Below, piece after piece: positions 10,016 to 19,553 of a DNA stretch of 64,000 nucleotides. Within the stretch, counting starts at the first letter, position 1; each line of letters starts with the position of its first letter. The DNA is taken from the NCBI RefSeq assembly GCF_019649055.1, contig NW_026570221.1, positions 2,914,001 through 2,978,000 on the forward strand, written 5' to 3'. This DNA is from Paramacrobiotus metropolitanus. Lineage: Eukaryota; Tardigrada; Eutardigrada; Parachela; Macrobiotidae. The position numbers and the translations under genes are program-made. The notes under the pieces were generated by a model. That model worked only from the letters and a program-made list of their open reading frames with translations, searched no databases and was not told the DNA's origin.

Positions 10016-11612
10016 GGATTTGATGGTTATTTTATCCTCAACTGGTTACTACGCAATGGGATTGTACCTAAAGTGATCATGAACGGAGGCAAGCTGTTGA
10101 TGCTGGACGTGCCCGCACCGTACGACATACACTTTCGTGATAGCTATAGCTATAACCCACAAAGTCTCTCGAAATGGCCAGCAACGTTCGGTCTGGAAGA
10201 CACGAGTAAAGGTACCTTTCCGCACAGATTCAACCGTGAAGAAAATTGGAACAAGATTGTGCCTTTCCCGTCAAAGGACGAGTACGGCTATGCCAGCATG
10301 AAACAGAAAGACCGGTTTCCCTTTGATCACTGGTACGAGACTGAAGTGGTTGAGAAAAATGGATTGTTCGATTTCCGCCGTGAGTTTGAGGGCTATTGTC
10401 GTAACTACGTCACGGTTCTCCGCAAGTGTTGCCAGCAGTTTTGTCAACTATTCATGGACATCAGCGACTGACTTAACCCCTTCGTCTCAGCTCTCACCAT
10501 CGCCGGTGTTTGCAGTAATTACTGGCGGACGTACTTACTCCAGCCAGAGCAGATTGGATTAATTCCGAATCATGGATATAGCCGCAATCGTCCCAGTCTA
10601 GCAAGGCCTTACGATGGTTACAGTGGACAGAAGCCGAGAAAATGTGCATATTGCAGAAGAAACTATCCGTAGCAGAGCACAAGATTGGTACATACTTTGT
10701 TGACGGATATTGCGCAGAAACTAAAACTGTTTACGAATTTCATGGTTGTTGGTTCCACGGCTGTCCTCAGTGCGTCGCTGCTGATACAGTACATCCGTAC
10801 CGTGGAATGAAGATGTCGGACATCTACAAGGAAACACTGGATAGAGATCAGTATTTTAGAGATTTGGGATTTCAGGTGGTCGTTACCTGGGAGCACGAGT
10901 ACGATAGATTATGCGCAGACGAGCCAGAATTCGATGAATTCATCCGAATGGTCAAGATCCGGGCCGGAAATAACCCGCGCGACGTTTTCTACGGAGGCCG
11001 GACGAATGCCACTCGGCTTCATTATAAAATCAACGGCAATTAAAGAATCTGCTAGTTTGACGTCTGCAGCGAGTATCCTTTTGTCAACAAAACCAAGCGC
11101 AATCCCACCAGCCATCCTCGGGTGATTACTAGCAATTTTACAGACCCGCGCAGCTATTTCGGTTTGATGTCTTGCGATATACTTCCGCGTGCAGATCTCT
11201 ATTTGCCAGTACTACCGTACCGCAGCCAAGACAAATTAACGTTCCCGTTGTGTCGTACATGGGCCGACCACCGCATCAATGCTCCCTGCCAGCATACTGA
11301 TGAAGAGCGGATGCTTACTGGGACCTGGCGCACACCAGAAATTATTGCTGCATTGGATCGTGGTTACATAATGAGTTCGATTCACGAAGTTTGGCAGTTT
11401 GATCAATACGAAGATCGTCTTTTTGAGGGATATATCAACAAATTCCTCAAGATTAAAACCGAAGCCAGCGAATGGCCTGTAGATGTGACGACGGAAGCCC
11501 AAAAATCTCAGTATATTACCGAGTTCAAGAGTAAAGAGTGTATTGAACTGGAACGGGAAAAGATCAAAGAGAATCCTGGATTACGTTCACTGGCCAAATT
11601 GATGCTAAACAG

Positions 11613-11667
11613 GTAGGCCAGCTTATTGAAAAAAAAAACAAAACTATACATTTTGTTTTTTTGTTAG
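11613..11667 (+). other. Intron splitting polymerase motif B
   Basis: GTAGGC donor and TTTGTTAG acceptor, 55 bp, with a polypyrimidine tract. The codon at the junction is split after two bases; splicing places a serine-phenylalanine-tryptophan-glycine run directly after LMLN, the expected motif B context. Confidence 0.8.
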
Positions 11668-11871
11668 TTTTTGGGGGCGTTTGGGAATGCAGAGTGATAG
11701 GTTGATCACGGAGTACGTTAGCGAGCCAGCACGCTTTTATGAATTGCTACTCTTCGGTCAGTACCACGTTCATTCGTGGGACATGTTTGGGGAGGAAGTG
11801 CTGCAGGTGATGTTTACGAAGGAAGAAGGGTTTCTCGAAGAAGATCCGAGTACAAATGTGGTCCTTGCAGC

Positions 11872-11925
11872 GTATGTATATTTCTTTTTTAATTGAACCG
11901 CAAAAAGGTCAACTCTCGAATTTAG
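11872..11925 (+). other. Intron in polymerase palm region
   Basis: GTATGT donor and AATTTAG acceptor, 54 bp, splitting an alanine codon. Splicing restores the conserved helix (FTTCWARL) preceding motif C. Confidence 0.8.
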
Positions 11926-12005
11926 GTTCACCACATGTTGGGCTCGCCTTCATTTACTGCAGTTTATGGAACATGTACAAGATCGCCTCTTATATTTTGA
12001 TACAG

Positions 12006-12063
12006 GTGGGTTCGTACTGCGTGCGCTGTAGAACACAGAAAAACTGCAGTAATATCTGTTTAG
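12006..12063 (+). other. Intron inside polymerase catalytic motif C
   Basis: GTGGGT donor and TGTTTAG acceptor, 58 bp, phase 1. The intron falls between the second and third codon of the catalytic DTDS motif; reading through instead gives a non-catalytic DTGG and soon a stop. Confidence 0.85.
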
Positions 12064-12498
12064 ATTCCATAATTTTCGTAGATCAGCCAGGCAAACCGAA
12101 ACCAGCAACGGGCAAATTTCTAGGCGACCCAACCGACGAACTAAAACCGGGCCAGTACATTACCGAATTTGTCAGCTTGGGCCCGAAGACGTACGCCTAT
12201 GTGACGAACGAAAATGCTAATACGGTAAAGGTCAAAGGATTCACGCTGAATGGGCAAACTAGTGAAGTAATAAATTTTGAGAAGATGTTGTTAATGTTAG
12301 ATAATTGTGAAGAGCTATCCGTGAATTATCCTGATTTAATCAAGCGTAATAAACCTACTTTGACTTTACAACAGTACGATATGTCCAAAACACTTCGTAT
12401 GACTTATGATAAGCGGCGAATAGTGGAAAACTGGAACACGCTACCGTTTGGTTATGTACCGAAATAAATAGCATGACATTTGTTGGTTCTGAATTCTT

Positions 12499-12504
12499 AA
12501 TAAA
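12499..12504 (+). terminator. Polyadenylation signal AATAAA
   Basis: It lies 31 bases after the polymerase stop codon. Confidence 0.6.
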
Positions 12505-12803
12505 AAATTGAGAAACTCTGACACTTGCTAGCAGGCGTTAAAGCGAACAAAACATTGTTACATTTCCATACGTTTTTGTTCTGATAACAGTGTCACAAAA
12601 CTAGCGAGCTAATCATTTAAGTCGAGTTAATAAAAGTTCCCAGCATTCCGACTGCCCCATCTCCCACTGGTTGGAAGGAGAACTGCCATGTAAGCTCTAG
12701 CACTTCGCTCTCCCAACAGCACTTTGTAGTTAGTAGCATCTACTTGCAGATTCCGTATGTGGATGCCACGGGAGGTCAAACTGATGAAGATCAAGAAGGT
12801 AAG
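12505..12803. other. Spacer with a possible minus-strand exon (12640-12775)
   Basis: On the minus strand a ~50-codon frame ends at TAA near 12620 and follows an AG acceptor near 12780. It could be a 3' exon of the membrane-protein gene next to it, but no donor gives a clean phase. Confidence 0.25.
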
Positions 12804-13034
12804 TCATGTAGTAGTGTTGTTGGCGCCGAAAACACTGCAGGTGGTGTCGTTGACGCAAAGGTCAACTAGGCGAGGTCGGTGAGCGATAACTTTGATAATA
12901 TTCTCGGCACAAATAAATGTAATTAAAATAAGAACTAAAATTAACCATAAAATGCCAATGCAAAATTTTCCCAGAGGTTTGTCGATCCGCTCGACAAGGT
13001 CCAGTCTGGGAATCATTCCCCTTACGTTGGCCAT
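12804..13034 (-). CDS. Small single-pass membrane protein, unknown
   Basis: A 76-residue protein has a short charged N-terminus, one strong hydrophobic helix (about residues 25-45, Ile/Leu-rich) and a Cys-containing tail ending in Asn/Thr. It lies opposite in strand to the flanking polymerase and BIR genes. Small membrane proteins occur in many large DNA viruses, but no family is recognised, and whether it is element cargo or the first exon of a longer gene is open. Confidence 0.45.
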   Translation of the reverse strand: MANVRGMIPRLDLVERIDKPLGKFCIGILWLILVLILITFICAENIIKVIAHRPRLVDLCVNDTTCSVFGANNTTT

Positions 13035-13287
13035 TTTGTTATAAGTTTAACAACAGCAAAACCTGCTTAAATAGTTGGAGTTAATAGATCAGTGTTTTTT
13101 GCTAATATTATGGTTTCCATTTAGCACCGTTACATTTTGAACCCGGTACAATTATGCAACCCTTTTAAGGGTTCCGAACTGCTCAAAATAAACTACCGAC
13201 ATCTCAAATTATTTCTACACTTTCTTTTGTTGCGGTTGTTAAAACTTATTTTTATAAAGTTTTTTGAGCACTTAAGTAAACACAAAA

Positions 13288-13623
13288 ATGAGTTTTATGG
13301 AAAGTTTTCGTATGGGTGACGGAGTATTCTCCACGTATGATTCTAGGCTAGCTACATACGATTTTTGGAAGTCTCGCAAGCAAAACTTGTCACGCCAATT
13401 AGCGGAAGCCGGTTTTGTGTACATGGGGGATTGGTCTGCAAACTGCGTTCACTGCCAGTGTCAACTGGATCTAGATGATCGGGTCAGCATCGATGCATGG
13501 AGAAAGCATGTCCCCCTCAATCCTTTGTGTAAGTACCTTCTGGAAATGCGTGGGAGTGCTTGGGTCGATGAGGTACACAACAGACTTTCGAGAGGAGCGC
13601 AACCTTTGGAATGGTGGACATAA
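13288..13623 (+). CDS. BIR-domain (inhibitor-of-apoptosis-like) protein
   Basis: This is an intact 111-residue protein with a single baculovirus IAP repeat. Visible hallmarks are RLATYDFW (res 20-27), AGFVYMGDW (41-49) and zinc ligands C53, C56, H74 and C81 with the usual spacing (CX2C, X17, H, X6, C). No RING finger or second BIR is present. BIR proteins bind and inhibit caspases or adaptors, and insect DNA viruses use them to delay host cell death. Its position between polymerase and packaging ATPase makes it cargo of the virus-like element, probably captured from a host. Unlike most neighbours its frame is unbroken. Confidence 0.85.
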   Translation: MSFMESFRMGDGVFSTYDSRLATYDFWKSRKQNLSRQLAEAGFVYMGDWSANCVHCQCQLDLDDRVSIDAWRKHVPLNPLCKYLLEMRGSAWVDEVHNRLSRGAQPLEWWT

Positions 13624-13701
13624 GTATTTAAGTGTTTCGTTGCATTTGTATCAGCCTTATGTATTGTAATGCCTTTGGCGAGTTAACAATCTGGTGTAAT
13701 C

Positions 13702-14393
13702 ATGTATTCAGCGTTAGACAGCGATCCGCGGTTCAAAGCATGTTTTGGTTGTTGTGTGTGCGGGCCGACCATGTCCGGCAAAAGTGAATTTGTGTTTAGT
13801 TTAATAAAAAACAGAGAAAAAATGATTGACCGTCCGCCTGATCGTATTGTGTACTGCTACGGTGAATACCAAAAAGGATTTGATGTAATATTGGAAGCGG
13901 TGCCGACCGTAGAGATCCTTCAAGGTGTCGAAGAAGTACTAGGCAAAGACGATTTTTTTAACACCAATCAGCATACGCTACTTATTATTGATGACCTTTC
14001 ACATGTGATTATCAAAGATTTGCGTTGTACTATGCTTTTTACACAAGGCATACATCATAAGAACGTTTCCGTTGTCTTGATACTGCAAAACCTCTACAAA
14101 CAAGGAAAGGCAATGCGCGCGATATTATGCTAAACTGTCAGTACCTAGTATTATTCAAAAATGTCCGTGATGTAAATCAGATGAGTACCTTGGCTCGTCA
14201 GATGGGCTTATCGCATTTTGTTGATGCGTATCGCAAAGTGACCTCTGAATCGTATCAGCCAATTATTCTAGACTTAAGAAGTACCTGCCCCGACTATTTA
14301 AGGATTCGCTCACATGTAATGCCTGAACAGTTTATGCGAATCTATTTAAGCAAGAACGATTGTTGTTTACCGAAACCATGTCAGACAGAGTAA
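13702..14393 (+). pseudogene. FtsK/HerA-type genome-packaging ATPase, one frameshift
   Basis: The protein would pump element DNA into the capsid. Walker A is GPTMSGKS (res 21-28) and Walker B is LLIIDDL (res 93-99), followed by the QNLYKQGK sensor-type region and a conserved block downstream (14127-14393) reading FKNVRD and TLARQM. The first frame stops at 14131-14133 while the second continues from 14127, so a single-base frameshift lies near 14120-14130. This ATPase family is a core gene of Polintons, adintoviruses and virophages. The 3' end overlaps the next gene's ATG at 14378. Confidence 0.9.
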
Positions 14394-14705
14394 AAGCCCT
14401 TGCGTCATATATTACTACGCTACGGAGCCTTAAACCGAAACAGCGAAAGGTGTTATTAGAGTATGTCAACCGGAATCAGCTTAAGGCTTTTGAAGAGATT
14501 GCTGTGAATATTATTAAAAACACCATTACTTTACCGGCTGAGCATTTGGATGCCTGTAAAAGACACCGCCAGTCACTGAGACTGCTCGCGCTACGGCGAT
14601 ATCCCTCCAAACAAAAGCGACAGATTTTACAGCAAAGGTGGTTTTATCGGTGCCTTGCTACCCGTCTTTGCTGGCGTTTTAAGCAGCCTTATAGGTAATG
14701 GATGA
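14378..14705 (+). pseudogene. Small Polinton-type conserved protein with hydrophobic C-tail
   Basis: ATG 14378 begins a basic helical protein (KPKQRKVLL, LRLLALRRYPSKQKRQILQQ) of about 85 residues that then shifts. In the used frame it ends at 14698 with an odd Trp/Arg-rich tail. One base downstream the other frame gives a Gly/Leu/Val-rich hydrophobic tail starting with Gly-Gly-Phe and ending at TGA 14703-14705. That basic-helix-plus-GGF-tail form is shared by small proteins found after the ATPase in many Polintons; function unknown. A missing A in the AAA run at ~14635 would explain the break. Confidence 0.6.
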
Positions 14706-15147
14706 ATTTTTAATTGTACCGAAGCGAGTCATGGATGACCGATTGGCAACAAAAATCCAGCTGAACAAGCAACCACCGGAAGCTGCCGAAGTAATATCGC
14801 TAGATAATCTGGTGGCCCAGATCATTCAACGCAACGATATAAGTGAATATGAGAAGGCCAATCAGCCATCGTCCACCTTAGAACGTTTTCTAGCTTTAAA
14901 ACCGCGCGCTATTCCTGAAGAAAATCCGGTGCAAATACCCAAATACGTCACTCCTAAAGCGCCCGAGCCGATAAAAGAACCGAAACGTAGAGCTCCTAAG
15001 CGTCAACTAAGTCCACCCGCAACGCCTGTGGATCAGGTTTCAGAATAGCTTTTCTATACACCACCGGCTCATCGCACTCGTCGAAAGACAAAAGGAGCAC
15101 AGAGAGGTGGTGGTAATCCACGACTAAAGTGGATTACTTTACCTTGA
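14698..15147 (+). pseudogene. Small Polinton-type protein of unknown function
   Basis: ATG 14698 overlaps the end of the previous gene. The N-terminus (DEFLIVPKRV) and a Pro/Lys-rich middle recall short conserved proteins between ATPase and integrase in Polinton-like elements. The frame stops at TAG 15046-15048, but directly after it the same frame continues with an Arg/Lys/Gly-rich tail to TGA 15145-15147, beginning with a Tyr-Thr-Pro-Pro motif. The TAG is therefore probably a nonsense mutation. No enzymatic motif is visible. Confidence 0.5.
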
Positions 15148-15221
15148 TATGTCTGCCTTCTTACCATCGGTGCTACACCTCTGTCGCATTTTTAAAATTA
15201 ACTGTGTATCAACTTGTTGTA

Positions 15222-16276
15222 ATGAATCAACTCCTGAAGAAATATCTCGACGCCAAAAACCCCGGAAGCTTTGGAGGCGTAGAAAGATTTTATCAAGCGA
15301 TCAAGCAACCCAAACTGAACCGTGCGAAAGCCAAGGAGCTGCTGCAGGAGTTGGATGAGTATACGGTAACAAAAGATAGACCTAAGCGCTTTAAACGCAA
15401 CCAGATAATAATAACAGATCTGCAGATGCAATATCAGACTGATTTAGCAGATTTTTCCAAGTACTATAAAGAAAATGATGGTATTAAATATTATTGTTTG
15501 CCATTGATTGCTTCTCGAAAAAGCTCATTGTAACTCAAATGAAGAGTAATAATGCGTCAGAAACTCGCAGCGCCTTGGAAAAAGTGTTTGATGAGCTCGG
15601 ACAGCCAACGCGAGTGCAAACTGACAAAGGTCGTGAATTTGTCAATGATGTCGTTCAACAATTCCTAAAAGCTAAAAGAACTAAATTTTTTACTTCTGAA
15701 AACGATGATATTAAATGTGCCACTGTAGAAAGAGTTATTCGAACGAAAAAGTCCCGAATGGTATGGCTATTCCGGCGCAGGGTATCTACGCGGTACACCG
15801 ACAAATTGGCAGATTTAATAGACTCGTACAACCATTCTGTGAATCGTGCACACGGAATGCGCCCGGTCGGTGTCACGCCAGAAAATTCCTTGGACGTTTT
15901 CAATAAATTGTATAAAGAATCTACTCCACAGACACCCAAATTCAAGATCGGTGATACAGTTCGACTAGCCATTAATAAAGGAAAACTGGATAAAGGATAC
16001 AACTATAATTTCAAAGAAGAAATATTTACCATTACCAAATTCGTTCGGCATCCTGCTCCAGTATACCGATTAAAAGATTAACGCGGTGTAATTATTAAAG
16101 GCCAATTTTACGAGCAAGAATTATCGCGTGTACGGAATGCTGAGGATAAGGAACATACTATAGATTTTGTTATTAAACGTAGTAAGGGAAAAGCATTAGT
16201 AAGGTGGTTAGGATACGGACCAGAGCACGACTCGTGGATCAACGAAAAATGTTTGAAGGTTCGCCATTCTACCTAA
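15222..16276 (+). pseudogene. Retrovirus-like DDE integrase with C-terminal chromodomain, broken
   Basis: It inserts the element into host DNA. The N-terminal region (FGGVERFYQAIK) is the usual pre-core helix. The rve core has its acidic residues in QTDLADFSKYY (~15436), VQTDKGREFVND (~15620) and the CATVER helix (~15720). A chromodomain-like C-terminus (FVIKRSKGKALVRWLGYG, ~16160-16225) would read histone marks and guide site choice. Breaks are a one-base frameshift near 15497-15505 (frames 15129-15533 and 15494-16081) and an in-frame TAA at 16079-16081. The natural stop at 16274-16276 overlaps the penton ATG at 16249. Integrase of this type defines Polintons/adintoviruses. Confidence 0.9.
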
Positions 16277-17247
16277 CACTACCTAGCGATGTCAACAGCT
16301 TCTCAGACAACACGGCATCGGACTGGACAACGCGGCTAAAGCACCCAATCACTCTTAAAGGCAGCTGGGAAATGGTTTGGTGGAGTTTGAGTGCAATAAT
16401 TCTCTATACACACTAAGCCATGACCAGCATATTATTTTGGAAACCATATACGATCTGTGTTATACACCAGAGTTTGGAATAGAGAGAAAGAGGCGAACAC
16501 GGATAATTTAGCGGAAGCAATGTTGCGGCTTACCGAAACAACCGATATTATTATTCCCGCGGGTAATTACAAAAATGTGGGGGCGATATTGGACGTTATC
16601 AATAAAAACACACCGGTTATGAGTGATATTGACGATACATTTTTTCGTGTTAATGGGGCCTACTTAAGAATTTGAGCATTCTGCCAGAAAGAAAATATCT
16701 GGATGCAAGTTTCGACAATAGAAAAAATCTGCGGGTTAAATTGACCGTGGGAACGCCTCGAACCACTGTGCACTTTCCTCCCGAGTCCTTGGCACTGCAG
16801 AAAATATTAGGATTCCGAAAATCCCATTTAACAACAGATTTTTGGGATCTCACAAAAGAAGGCGAGAAATTCTTAGCGCTTAATGGTATAGTTGAAAAGT
16901 TTATGGAGAAGTGCAAAGATGAAAATTATTCCGAGATTCGTCAATTTATTGCTGAACAAACGGCAAATGCACATCTGCAAAATCAGAATGTATTTGTGTA
17001 CTGTGACGTGGCCGACTAAAGCCTAATTGGAGATACGGCAGCGCAGTTTTTGCGAAATGTACCTATTAGAGGGGGAACTGATCCACTCGTGGAGGCAAGA
17101 TTTGATAAAGCGCACTATGTCCCTGTTATAGCTCAACACCTTGAAACAGTACACCTTACTCTAGCTGATGACTTGGGAGAGAACGCCAAATTCGAAAACG
17201 GTAAATCGTTAGTAAAACTGCATTTTCGCCCTCAGAAATTATTTTAA
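16249..17247 (+). pseudogene. Penton / minor capsid protein, copy 1, broken
   Basis: ATG 16249 begins with the signature SPFYLTLPSD of Polinton minor capsid (penton) proteins, followed by a Trp-Glu-Met strand typical of its jelly roll. The frame breaks after GSWEM (16374), near 16480 (a private two-base insertion), at 16673-16675, and at TAA 17017-17019 just before the SLIGDTAAQFL block. The last part (HYVPVI...LHFRPQKLF) ends at 17247. Three of these breaks are also in copy 2. Penton would form the capsid vertices. Confidence 0.8.
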
Positions 17248-17248
17248 G

Positions 17249-17746
17249 ATGCCTCTGGTACCGTACGTGCCAGATCCCCGGCGTTATGACGATGTTTTTG
17301 TGGCGCAAACTGGAGGTAGCCCTCTTTTGCGTTATCGTGGTACTGTGCAGAATGGTTCTGGTTTTGCGCAAGTATTAAAGAATATTATTGCCAAGATAAC
17401 TTCATTTGCTAAACCTATTATACGAAAAGCTGCACCTCACGCTAAAGCAGCACTCGAAGCCGCCACACCGCACCTGCAAGAAGCAGCGACCGGAGCTATT
17501 AAAGACGTAGCGGCCAAAGCTAGCGAAGCCCTTAATAAGCAAATACAGCACGGCGAAGGTGTTCGGAAAAAACGTTCCCGTAAACCCCGTAAATCTGTTA
17601 AACGCACTCGAAGAATTCCCCGACCGATATTCCCGATTTTCTATAATCATGGCGACGATGATGATGCCCAACTCGGAGCCAGCAATGCAGTTAGAAAATC
17701 AACTGTTTGCATTGCCGGCCACGTTGACGGATCGTTGGCGTACTGA
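17249..17746 (+). CDS. pVI-like basic minor virion protein, copy 1
   Basis: It starts at ATG 17249, two bases after the penton stop. The protein has a short aromatic N-terminus, an amphipathic Ala/Lys/Ile-rich helix region (res ~40-95) and a very basic Lys/Arg stretch (RKKRSRKPRKSVKR). This form and place, between penton and major capsid, fits the Polinton protein compared with adenovirus pVI, which binds DNA or membranes and is cut by the viral protease. The last ~30 residues overlap the capsid gene start (17649) and may be out of the natural frame. Confidence 0.6.
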   Translation: MPLVPYVPDPRRYDDVFVAQTGGSPLLRYRGTVQNGSGFAQVLKNIIAKITSFAKPIIRKAAPHAKAALEAATPHLQEAATGAIKDVAAKASEALNKQIQHGEGVRKKRSRKPRKSVKRTRRIPRPIFPIFYNHGDDDDAQLGASNAVRKSTVCIAGHVDGSLAY

Positions 17747-18992
17747 TCATGAGAAACTAAATCCCACCACTATTTTTACGGAAGACGGTACCGCTGGAGA
17801 TATTAACTTTTATATTCCCCCTAGTACAGCGGGTCTGCTGAGTTTAGGCGACATGGTTTTGGAACTAGAAGTAGCCATCAAAGTCAAGAAAAATAATCAG
17901 AATAATTTTGAAGTAATAACTGCCGCAGAGGGAGTCGCCCTTGTCAATAACTTTCTACACTTTCTGTTCCAATCGGTGCATGTAACTGTAGCCAACCGTT
18001 TAATCTCAGATGCTGCCACGTTTTACCCCTATCGTGCTTATTTTGAATCTTTACTCTTTCATTCACCGGAAGCTCTAAGGTCACAGCTGACCTCAGCATG
18101 CTTTACTCTGGATACCCCGGGAAAAATGGCTGCAAATCCCGACAACACAGGTGAATTGTGGCACCATGACCTTTTCGGTAAAGGTGAGTATGTCCAACTC
18201 TCCGGTAAAATATTTGCCGACTTATTCGACCAGAGTAAACCATTGTGTACCGGAATACCAATCCAAATACGTCTCGTTATAAATCGACCGGAATTTTGTT
18301 TACGCGTGTACGATGCGGGCAAAGACACTAAAACATACAAACCTTTTATCCGCAATGCTCGAATGTCAGTCCGGCGCTATATACCAGCTCCGGACTTTAT
18401 GACAGCCGTAGCGGGTCAACTGCTGAACCGGACGGTGAAATATCATATCGAACGCATCGTAATGCGTGTGGCCGATATTCCCAAGAATACACAGAGCACA
18501 GTGGTGACCAACCTGCAGATTGGACAAATACCGAAGGTGGTATTTATCGGTTTTCTAGATAGTGAAGACTTTCATGGAAATTATCAGAAAAATCCGTTTA
18601 ATTTTCACCATTTTCACGTACGTCAAATCAGTGTGGAAGTAGATGGTCAGAGTTATCCCACTAAATTCTACAATGCCGATTTTGCAAAGTCCCAATCATT
18701 AGAATGCTACGATGGCCTATTGGATGCGTTGGGCGCTAAAAACCATCCTAGTGGATGCTGGACAGTGGATCGTAATGGCTATAACGAAGGTTATGCTATT
18801 TTTGGTTTTGATCTAACGCCTGGTCACACAGGAAGAGGACCGCTGACTTTAATCAAGCAGGGAAATTTAAGCGTATCGGTGACCTTTGCAAAATCACATA
18901 CAAAGTCCTTAATGATGGTTTGTATGATGGTATTTGATAGCATTATTGAATTTAACCAGCATCGACAACTAATTGCTGACTTTTCAACATGA
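17649..18992 (+). CDS. Major capsid protein, double jelly roll, copy 1 (intact)
   Basis: From ATG 17649 (MATMMM) the frame is open for 447 residues; an upstream in-frame ATG at 17559 lies inside the previous gene and is less likely. Polinton/adintovirus hexon-like blocks are visible: FYIPPSTAGLL, FHFLFQSVHV-type strands, NLISDAATFYPYRAYFE-type loops, FGFDLTPG and a C-terminal GNLSVSVTF strand. The protein would form the trimeric capsomers. Its stop overlaps the protease ATG (ATGA at 18989-18992), showing a tight late gene order. It is intact, in contrast to copy 2. Confidence 0.9.
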   Translation: MATMMMPNSEPAMQLENQLFALPATLTDRWRTDHEKLNPTTIFTEDGTAGDINFYIPPSTAGLLSLGDMVLELEVAIKVKKNNQNNFEVITAAEGVALVNNFLHFLFQSVHVTVANRLISDAATFYPYRAYFESLLFHSPEALRSQLTSACFTLDTPGKMAANPDNTGELWHHDLFGKGEYVQLSGKIFADLFDQSKPLCTGIPIQIRLVINRPEFCLRVYDAGKDTKTYKPFIRNARMSVRRYIPAPDFMTAVAGQLLNRTVKYHIERIVMRVADIPKNTQSTVVTNLQIGQIPKVVFIGFLDSEDFHGNYQKNPFNFHHFHVRQISVEVDGQSYPTKFYNADFAKSQSLECYDGLLDALGAKNHPSGCWTVDRNGYNEGYAIFGFDLTPGHTGRGPLTLIKQGNLSVSVTFAKSHTKSLMMVCMMVFDSIIEFNQHRQLIADFST

Positions 18993-19504
18993 ACTCGGAG
19001 CAAATATCAGCGGCAATACGAGCCAATGCCATTACAAATGCTCACTTTCGTGGCGTGTTCGCTGCCGACCAAGTTCCGTTGGACCTACGACTCTATCCCG
19101 CTACGTGTATTGTTAATACCGACCCAGCCCAGCAACCCGGTGAACACTGGATTGCTGTTTACCAAGACCAGCCTGACGTCATGGAAATATTCGATTCGTA
19201 CGACAAAAATCCAGCGTACTACAGCGAAGCTCTGAAAAAGCGGTTTTGCAATGGCGATCGATTGATTACTCAAAGTGGAGTGTTGCAGTCTGATTACTCT
19301 ACCGTTTGCGGGCAATATTGTATGTTTTTTTTATTACAACGATGTAGTGGTCAGCCGTTCGGAGCGATTATCAGAATATTTAATGACAATAAAATTAATA
19401 ATGACAAGATTGTTTGTCGATATGTTGACCATTATTTTAATTTAAATACACAAATATGTAACCGTAAATTTCTCGAGAATCAAATTTCTCGCTTAGTGAA
19501 ATAA
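18989..19504 (+). CDS. Adenain-type maturation cysteine protease, copy 1 (intact)
   Basis: This 171-residue protein has the adenovirus protease (C5/Ulp1-like) arrangement: catalytic His in GEHWIAVY (H53), acidic partner in EIFDSY (D69), Gln in LQSDYS (Q100) and catalytic Cys in TVCGQYC (C107). It would process virion precursors such as the pVI-like protein. It overlaps the major capsid stop by four bases and is followed by the convergent PC4-like gene. Confidence 0.92.
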   Translation: MNSEQISAAIRANAITNAHFRGVFAADQVPLDLRLYPATCIVNTDPAQQPGEHWIAVYQDQPDVMEIFDSYDKNPAYYSEALKKRFCNGDRLITQSGVLQSDYSTVCGQYCMFFLLQRCSGQPFGAIIRIFNDNKINNDKIVCRYVDHYFNLNTQICNRKFLENQISRLVK

Positions 19505-19553
19505 ACAAATGCGAAAAAAGCGGTATTGCGAAAATTACACGTAGAGAAAATTA

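Larger units (their letters stand above)
8291..12467 (+). pseudogene. polB: Protein-primed type B DNA polymerase (Polinton/adintovirus pPolB), intron-split and broken
   Basis: This would replicate the element's linear DNA. An acidic leader (8291-8458) is one frame off the main frame (8434 on), which holds the N-terminal domain typical of Polinton polymerases. A Cys/His zinc region (9240-9560) follows, then Exo I (FFDFET, ~9630), Exo II (GFDGYF, ~10016), Exo III (~10320), the FYGGRTNA block (~10990), palm motif A (FDVCSEYP, ~11054), motif B and motif C. Five GT-AG introns are inferred: 9678-9735, 9876-10015, 11613-11667, 11872-11925 and 12006-12063. The last two polymerase-domain splices restore standard motifs, including DTDS. 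Breaks include a TGA at 10469, shifts near 9830 and 10480-10600, and in-frame TAA 11041 and TAG 11053. AATAAA follows at 12499. Confidence 0.9.

Noticed and set aside
10469-16081. Stop codons in otherwise conserved frames as a sign of an alternative genetic code
   Set aside because: TGA, TAA and TAG all occur at such sites, together with frameshifts, and intact genes (capsid, protease, BIR) end with ordinary stops. Decay or sequence error is simpler.
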